Shown: positions 15,701 to 19,197 of the stretch, piece by piece
Numbering within the stretch: position 1 is the stretch's first letter
Layout of the letters: each line of letters starts with the position of its first letter
Assembly (NCBI RefSeq): GCF_946479605.1
Contig: NZ_CAMLGT010000041.1
Location: 1 to 19,197 of the forward strand
Origin: an uncultured Lacibacter sp.
GTDB taxonomy: Bacteria; Bacteroidota; Bacteroidia; Chitinophagales; Chitinophagaceae
Reading direction: 5' to 3'
DNA: 19,197 nucleotides
The notes under the pieces: generated by a model
Told to the model about the DNA's origin: nothing
The model's input: the letters and a program-made list of their open reading frames with translations, nothing else
Database searches by the model: none
Made by a program: the position numbers and the translations under genes

Positions 15701-15787
15701 AGGCACGGTGGAAAAATTTATGCAGAGTCTGCTGAGGGGCAGGGAAGTGCTTTTTATTTTACCATAAAAAAGCAACTGGCCGTTTGA
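12734..15787 (+). CDS. Cytoplasmic multi-PAS sensor histidine kinase (six PAS domains)
   Basis: A 1017-residue kinase with no signal peptide or membrane helix, so it senses inside the cell. PAS-type domains lie at about 10-125, 134-255, 265-385, 390-512, 520-637 and 645-770, each closing with a D-I-T/S element (VSVNDITDLKKA-like ends). PAS3 and PAS6 show the PAS_3 pattern (HPDD, HHDD). A coiled coil (about 770-797) leads to HisKA with H804 in IASHDLQEPLRMV. The N-box holds N915 and N919, G1 is DNGIGF (948-953) and G2 is GTGIGL (976-981), so the kinase looks active. It lies 45 bp before the receiver-PAS-PAS kinase and probably shares a transcript with it. The ligand is unknown; PAS domains of this kind can bind haem, flavin or small metabolites, but no diagnostic cofactor residue was identified. 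There is no fused receiver, so it needs a separate one. Confidence 0.94.
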   Translation: MQSAPNNHSLPAATFHTSFVGLALVDADGYLLQANDKFCTIFGGTQEQFLQTNFYRLFAEAAQDVVKTSLQKLWQKEKTSVEIETEGVKTDGSKIDLSVHADLFTAETKQQFIIVAISDISVQKIHEQQKEYDRLDKEALINSTADLIWSVNKEYKLLAANKPFARSLRRSDNLYLKPGDSVLVKDVFDDDLIHFWKNLYDRGLRGETFSIELHTSAVNEEAQERWDAISFTPIVSDEGVIGVACHGRDITQTKAYERELLGLNDQLETAQQIAKLGYWSHNLKTDELFWSKEVYEIYAVSKEDFEGNFNSFYHFVHPDDRERFEKEKELALAGSAPLYHEHRIVTPSNEVKYVIQKGTVLFDEEKTPIAAQGTVQDITGLKTAEEALRLNEEQLNLIYNSTNAIIFLLGVEDGGKNFRFISMNNTGLSTIGLSKQQLFNQLVKDVIPEPSCTLVHEKYRQAVNKKQTIVWEEETTYPNGTKFGIVTVTPVFNTEGECIRLVGSVNDITDLKKAQRSLAFSRQEYKSLFDQNPDAVFSLDLEGFFTSFNPGLEKLLECTREEILEAATFVPFCFPGELETVMNYFQQAKNGTALTYQARAITKAGKIKHITISNMPILVDGVITGVYGIAKDISNEQHVLAQLELINERYEYATKATNDVIWDWNLHTGKVVRAGSGFFTMFGYDVKEADTDDEFWIKKVHHDDVNRIVTNRQKVLDNPQLDFWEDEYRFHRKNGEFAYVYDRGYIFRNEDGEPVRMIGATKDITEKKLAELQLKDLYQKLEERANQLQVSNTELERFAYIASHDLQEPLRMVSSFLLLLEKKYADVVDEKGKEYIRFAVDGSLRMKRLINDLLDYSRVTTHKQKLEPVQMKQVVSEVLQNLSLQIHEKQAVIKTELLPVLPLADKTQMLQLMQNLVGNALKYSGGQPPFIRITAKEQEEDWLFCVQDNGIGFDEQFAERIFVIFQRLHNRTQYSGTGIGLAICKKIVDRHGGKIYAESAEGQGSAFYFTIKKQLAV

Positions 15788-15832
15788 GCATTAACGCAAA
15801 ACCTTTATTAAACATTTAATCAGGAAAGAAAA

Positions 15833-17653
15833 ATGAAATACAATGATCTGCATATACTGGTAGTGGATGATAATCCGGGCGATCAGTTCCTGATTGCTGA
15901 ACTGCTGAACGAAACTGGGTTACAGATATCTTCTGTTGAAAAAGCAATCAGCGTAACAGAAGCGGTAGAAGTACTGAAGCAGGAACAGGTTGACATTGTA
16001 TTGCTCGATCTTTCATTACCCGATTCAGAAGGCATTGAAACATTCCTGATTGTTAACAAGTATGCCACACACCTTCCGGTAGTTATTCTTTCCGGTGTAA
16101 ACGACATTAATACGGCAACCGATGCTATTGCACTTGGTGCACAGGATTTTCTCATGAAGGGCGAGTTCAATGAAAAGCTGTTGGAAAAAACAATTCTTTA
16201 CAGTATTGAGCGGAAGCGTAACCTGCGTGAACTGCGTATCAGTAAGGAGCGATATGAACTGGTGAGCAGAGCCACCAATGATATGGTGTGGGACTGGGAT
16301 GTGCTGAATAATAAAGTGTACCGCAATGAAGAACAGTTTGTAAAAATATTAAAGCTTCCCCCGCATTTAAAAAACGAAGGACAACAATACTGGATTTCAC
16401 GCATTCATCCTGATAAGCAGGATTTTCTTGAAAGGATCATGGAGGTGCTTGAAAGCGACAGCAGTATTTCGCACTTTGAGGAAGAGTATCAGTTCCTGCG
16501 TGGTGATGGTGTATATATTCATGTGCTGGATAAAGGATATGCTGTGCGCAATGAAGAGGGAAAAGTCTTACGGATCATTGGTTCGCTGCAGGATATTACC
16601 GAAAATAAAAAAGCCGAAGAGCAATTACGTGAATCGGAAGAAAAGTACCGTTTCTTTTTTAACAGTATTCCTGCAAGCGTATTTATCTGGAGCCTCGACG
16701 ACTACCGCATTCTTGAAGTAAACCCAACTGCCACTGCAAATTACGGTTACAGCAGGAAAGAATTTTTAACCATGACCATGCTCGACATAAGAAAGCCATC
16801 ACAGGTGTCATCATTTCTGCGGTTTGTTGAAGAAGTGAGGCAGGATTCGTTTTCATCAGTAAACCGTTTGTGGAAACACATTAATAAGCATGGTGATGAA
16901 ATGTACATGCAGATCGTTTCAAACAAAATACAGTACAACAACAAAGAAGCGGTAATGGCTATTGCGTCAAACGTTACAGAAAAAATTACTTTGGAAGAGC
17001 GCTTGAAGGAAGAACGGCAGCGGATGGAGCATGAAATTGCAAGAGCTGTTATTGTGGCGCAGGAAAAAGAAAGAGAAGAAATTGGAAGAGAATTGCATGA
17101 TAATGTAAACCAGATACTCGCCAGCTCAAGGCTATACCTTGGCCTGGTAAAAGAAAAAGAAGGGGAACACCGCTCGTTTCTTAATGAATCGGATGTGCTT
17201 ATCCAGAATGCCATTGTAGAAATACGTCATTTGTCACATGCACTCATTCCGCCATCTATGCAGGATGCCGATCTAGAAAAATCCATCAACTCACTTATTA
17301 CCATTGTACAGGAAGGCAGCGGTATTCTTGTTTCAAGAGAAGTATCAATAGCGGATAAGAATGTAATGTCGGAGCAGTTGAAGTTAACCATCTACCGCAT
17401 TTTACAGGAGCAGGTAAATAATGTGCTGAAATATGCCAAAGCAACTGCATTGGAAATTCAGTTAAAGCAAAAAGCATGTAAAGTTATACTTCGTGTAAAA
17501 GATAACGGTGTTGGATTTAACACCGATCATAAAACACAAGGCGTTGGCCTTATGAATATCAAAACAAGAGCAGCATTACAAAAGGGCGAAGTAAAGATTA
17601 CCAGCTCACCAGGTAATGGCTGCGAAATGATTGTTGAGTTCAGCCTTAGCTAA
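15833..17653 (+). CDS. Receiver-PAS-PAS-HisKA_3 histidine kinase (receiver-first hybrid)
   Basis: A 606-residue soluble protein. The N-terminal receiver (about 5-125) has D12-D13, phosphoacceptor D59 in VLLDLSLPDSEG, S87 in ILSG and K109 in FLMKGEF, so it looks functional. A helical linker (YSIERKRNLREL) leads to PAS_3-type PAS 1 (about 137-258) and PAS 2 (about 265-385), then a coiled coil and a NarX/DesK-type HisKA_3 dimerisation domain with H422 in EREEIGRELHDNVNQIL. The catalytic domain has N529/N530 in LQEQVNNVLKYA, G1 DNGVGF (557-562) and G2 QGVGLMNI (569-576). HisKA_3 kinases normally signal to NarL/LuxR-type regulators; none is in this window. The input receiver could be phosphorylated by the upstream multi-PAS kinase, making this a relay step. 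A stem-loop follows the stop codon. Confidence 0.93.
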   Translation: MKYNDLHILVVDDNPGDQFLIAELLNETGLQISSVEKAISVTEAVEVLKQEQVDIVLLDLSLPDSEGIETFLIVNKYATHLPVVILSGVNDINTATDAIALGAQDFLMKGEFNEKLLEKTILYSIERKRNLRELRISKERYELVSRATNDMVWDWDVLNNKVYRNEEQFVKILKLPPHLKNEGQQYWISRIHPDKQDFLERIMEVLESDSSISHFEEEYQFLRGDGVYIHVLDKGYAVRNEEGKVLRIIGSLQDITENKKAEEQLRESEEKYRFFFNSIPASVFIWSLDDYRILEVNPTATANYGYSRKEFLTMTMLDIRKPSQVSSFLRFVEEVRQDSFSSVNRLWKHINKHGDEMYMQIVSNKIQYNNKEAVMAIASNVTEKITLEERLKEERQRMEHEIARAVIVAQEKEREEIGRELHDNVNQILASSRLYLGLVKEKEGEHRSFLNESDVLIQNAIVEIRHLSHALIPPSMQDADLEKSINSLITIVQEGSGILVSREVSIADKNVMSEQLKLTIYRILQEQVNNVLKYAKATALEIQLKQKACKVILRVKDNGVGFNTDHKTQGVGLMNIKTRAALQKGEVKITSSPGNGCEMIVEFSLS

Positions 17654-17658
17654 ATGAA

Positions 17659-17689
17659 AACCCGGCAACCATGAAAGCTGTGCCGGGTT
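17659..17689 (+). terminator. Stem-loop after the receiver-first kinase
   Basis: AACCCGGCA (17659-17667) pairs perfectly with TGCCGGGTT (17681-17689) across a 13-nt loop, six bases after the stop codon. The GC-rich stem is strong, but the following CAATCATTTCCTTTT is only moderately T-rich, so termination is likely rather than certain. Confidence 0.62.
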
Positions 17690-18182
17690 CAATCATTTCC
17701 TTTTGTAAGGAAGTTCTCAAGGGTAGGGATCAATCATCATCATTCTTAATTCTCAACCTCATCAGGAGTTCAGATTTTCAAAGGATTGGATTGGTTGTTG
17801 TGGTTTCAGCGGTGCTGTATAAAAGTGGTTTCTCAATAATCGCATTAATTGTTTTAATAATACAAAGAGACAGTTTTTAACGCCCTATTGCAATAGAAAA
17901 CAATGCTATCCTCGGGTAATAGATCATCAGGACTTGTTGTAGTAAATCGGCTACATAGATGATTTTTTTGTCAAGTGTTTGCCGGTGTCGGTAAAGTTGA
18001 ATGCACATCATGAGTGTAAACCATTATTTTAGTTAAATCACACACATACATAATTCGTTTTTTTAAGATCAAAAAAAAGGGTTGCGTAAGGAAAATTGCT
18101 ATTTTGTAGATGAAGGATAGTTGAAAACAGAAAACAAAGAAGAGTTACCTGGAAGTTCACCAATTAAATTGCTACACCTGTT
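17690..18182. other. Gene-free stretch between the two receiver-first proteins
   Basis: No gene is supported. An open frame of 69 codons (17671-17880) begins inside the terminator stem and lacks family features. The stretch is AT-rich with a T7 run at 17963-17969 and a 9-base A run near 18072. It has a TTACTACA element on the minus strand (17945-17938) shared with the globin/kinase spacers. It should contain the promoter for the gene at 18183. A TATTTTG sequence about 75 bases upstream of that gene is a shortened, weak -7 candidate. Confidence 0.5.
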
Positions 18183-19197
18183 ATGCCAAAAGTTGTCACG
18201 AATGTTGATATTATGCAGATGGTTCAGTCGATACTGGTGATTGAAGATAACGAAGGCGATTTCTTTTTGTTAAAGGAAACGCTTGAAGCAGGCGCTGTTA
18301 AAATAGGAGAGATCATTAATGTTTCAAGCATCGCATTACTGCGTATGCAGTCTGCAACTATTTCCCCGTCAATTATTTTTCTCGATCTTGTAATGCCCGA
18401 TAGTCATGGGTTGCCGGCACTTGCAGAGGTAAAAGAATTATACCCTACTGCACCCATTATTATCCTTAGCGGCATGAGTGATCTTCAACTGGCGCTTGAT
18501 GCATTGCAACAAGGTGCCCAGGATTACTTGGTAAAAGGCGAGTTTGATGAACATATCCTTAGCCGAAGCATTCAGTACAGTATTGAGCGGAAGAAAAATG
18601 AACTGGCACTTGTTGAAAGTGAAAACAGGCTTCGCACAATTCTTAATACCGATCCGGAGTGTATTAAACTCATGGGCAGGAACTGTGAGTTGATCGAAGT
18701 AAATAAGGCCGGAATGGAAATGATAGAGATCAGTGATTTTGAAGCGGTAAAAGGTCAATCCATTCTGCCAGTTGTGGCACCTGCACAAAGGGGCATGGCG
18801 GCTGCAATGGTAGCGACAGCCTTCGAAGGAAAATCAGGGTTAATGGAGTTTGAAATGATTACACTGAAAGGGAATAAAAGGTGGTGTGAAATAAACATTG
18901 TGCCATACCGTAGTACCAATGGCAAAGTGATCTATGCGCTGGGTGTAACAAGGGATATTTCAGCAAGAAAAATAAAGGAAGAACAGTTGCGCAACAGTGA
19001 GGATATCCGCAAGCTGATCATGGATTCAGCATTTGATGCCATTATTTGTGTGGGAAGGGATGAAGTGATCTTTACGTGGAATCCAAGGGCAGAAGAAATA
19101 TTCGGCTGGAAGGCTGAAGAGGCTATTGGAAAAAAACTTTCAGCACTGGTGATACCAAAGCGCTATCACGGAAAACATAATAAGGGGTTTGCAAATT
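18183..19197 (+). CDS. Receiver-PAS-PAS signalling protein, partial (3' end outside window)
   Basis: The frame stays open from the ATG at 18183 to the window edge (338 residues). The receiver (about 14-135) has E21-D22 in LVIEDNEGD, phosphoacceptor D68 in IIFLDLVMPDSHG, S96 in ILSG and K118 in YLVKGEFDE. The same linker as in the upstream kinase follows (QYSIERKKNELAL). PAS 1 spans about 145-262, ending GVTRDISARK; PAS 2 starts at about 272 with DSAFDAIICV, FGWKAEEAIGKKLSALVIP and the KRYHGKHNKGF tail typical of that PAS class. An in-frame TAA at 18165 blocks any longer N-terminus, but ATGs at 18213 and 18219 are also possible starts. By likeness to the neighbouring protein a C-terminal histidine kinase is expected; a diguanylate cyclase or other output is possible, since the end is not visible. 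Confidence 0.88.
   Translation, partial: MPKVVTNVDIMQMVQSILVIEDNEGDFFLLKETLEAGAVKIGEIINVSSIALLRMQSATISPSIIFLDLVMPDSHGLPALAEVKELYPTAPIIILSGMSDLQLALDALQQGAQDYLVKGEFDEHILSRSIQYSIERKKNELALVESENRLRTILNTDPECIKLMGRNCELIEVNKAGMEMIEISDFEAVKGQSILPVVAPAQRGMAAAMVATAFEGKSGLMEFEMITLKGNKRWCEINIVPYRSTNGKVIYALGVTRDISARKIKEEQLRNSEDIRKLIMDSAFDAIICVGRDEVIFTWNPRAEEIFGWKAEEAIGKKLSALVIPKRYHGKHNKGFAN

Noticed and set aside
16747..17214. A 155-codon minus-strand frame opposite the receiver-first kinase
   Set aside because: It is antisense to the PAS 2/HisKA_3 region, with a serine/cysteine-rich low-complexity translation and no domain.
17671..17880. A 69-codon plus-strand frame after the kinase terminator, with a hydrophobic C-terminus
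   Set aside because: Its ATG lies inside the terminator loop, there is no ribosome binding site or family similarity, and the composition is that of non-coding DNA. A small membrane protein cannot be strictly excluded.
17885..17896. The 12-bp palindrome CTATTGCAATAG
   Set aside because: A palindrome of this length is expected several times by chance in 19 kb, and it has no flanking structure or second copy.
17938..17969. A TGTAG/CTACA stem followed by a T7 run, resembling a terminator
   Set aside because: The stem is only five base pairs and no gene enters it from the left after the stronger stem-loop at 17659-17689.
18438..18788. A 116-codon minus-strand frame at the right edge
   Set aside because: It is antisense to the receiver/PAS gene, which reads continuously through with conserved catalytic residues.
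1..19197. A search by eye for CRISPR arrays, tRNA or rRNA genes, insertion sequences and phage genes
   Set aside because: No regularly spaced repeat array, no cloverleaf or rRNA-like block, and no transposase or integrase motif was found; the only repeats are the pair at 12285 and 12612 and the hairpins listed.

Overview
The window reads as Bacteroidota chromosome, most likely of the Chitinophagaceae type. Supporting signs are a C-terminal type IX secretion (T9SS) sorting domain, lipoproteins with the SCKKDK pattern after the signal peptide, a two-component-propeller/LytTR pair, SHN-LR and SHDLQEP style histidine kinases, an exact TAnnTTTG promoter element, and AT-rich DNA with weak Shine-Dalgarno sequences. 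The family placement is an inference from gene style, not a database result. The window cuts genes at both ends.

Layout. On the minus strand at the left edge, a sensor kinase with a THI5/NMT1-like periplasmic binding domain (2445 to 229) overlaps by four bases a stand-alone CheY-like receiver that runs off the window. Next, also on the minus strand, is a two-gene unit: a secreted protein with a C1q-like C-terminus (4979 to 3453) and a small T9SS-sorted protein (3430 to 2669), closed by a perfect 15-bp hairpin. A 298-bp divergent spacer leads to two tandem paralogous lipoproteins (5278-6807, plus strand) ending in a hairpin. A 995-residue propeller sensor kinase and its LytTR response regulator follow (6954-10735), closed by a 20-bp perfect hairpin. 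Then come a small DUF3592-like protein and a single-domain globin (10932-11685), a hairpin, and a second, paralogous globin (11835-12248).

The right third holds soluble signalling proteins. After a 485-bp gene-free stretch rich in repeats and hairpins come a six-PAS histidine kinase (12734-15787) and, 45 bp later, a receiver-PAS-PAS-HisKA_3 kinase (15833-17653). After another gene-free stretch of about 530 bp, a second receiver-first PAS protein starts (18183) and runs off the window.

How the genes may work together. The left and central signalling pairs are conventional: a periplasmic ligand sensor with its regulator. The right cluster looks like a cytoplasmic phosphorelay in which a multi-PAS kinase could feed the N-terminal receivers of neighbouring kinases. 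The tandem globins beside it raise the possibility of an oxygen/NO-linked circuit, but nothing in the sequence proves that link. The least explained pieces are the 12249-12733 leader (two near-identical 21-nt repeats plus strong inverted repeats), the globin pair with its small partner, and the receiver-first kinases.
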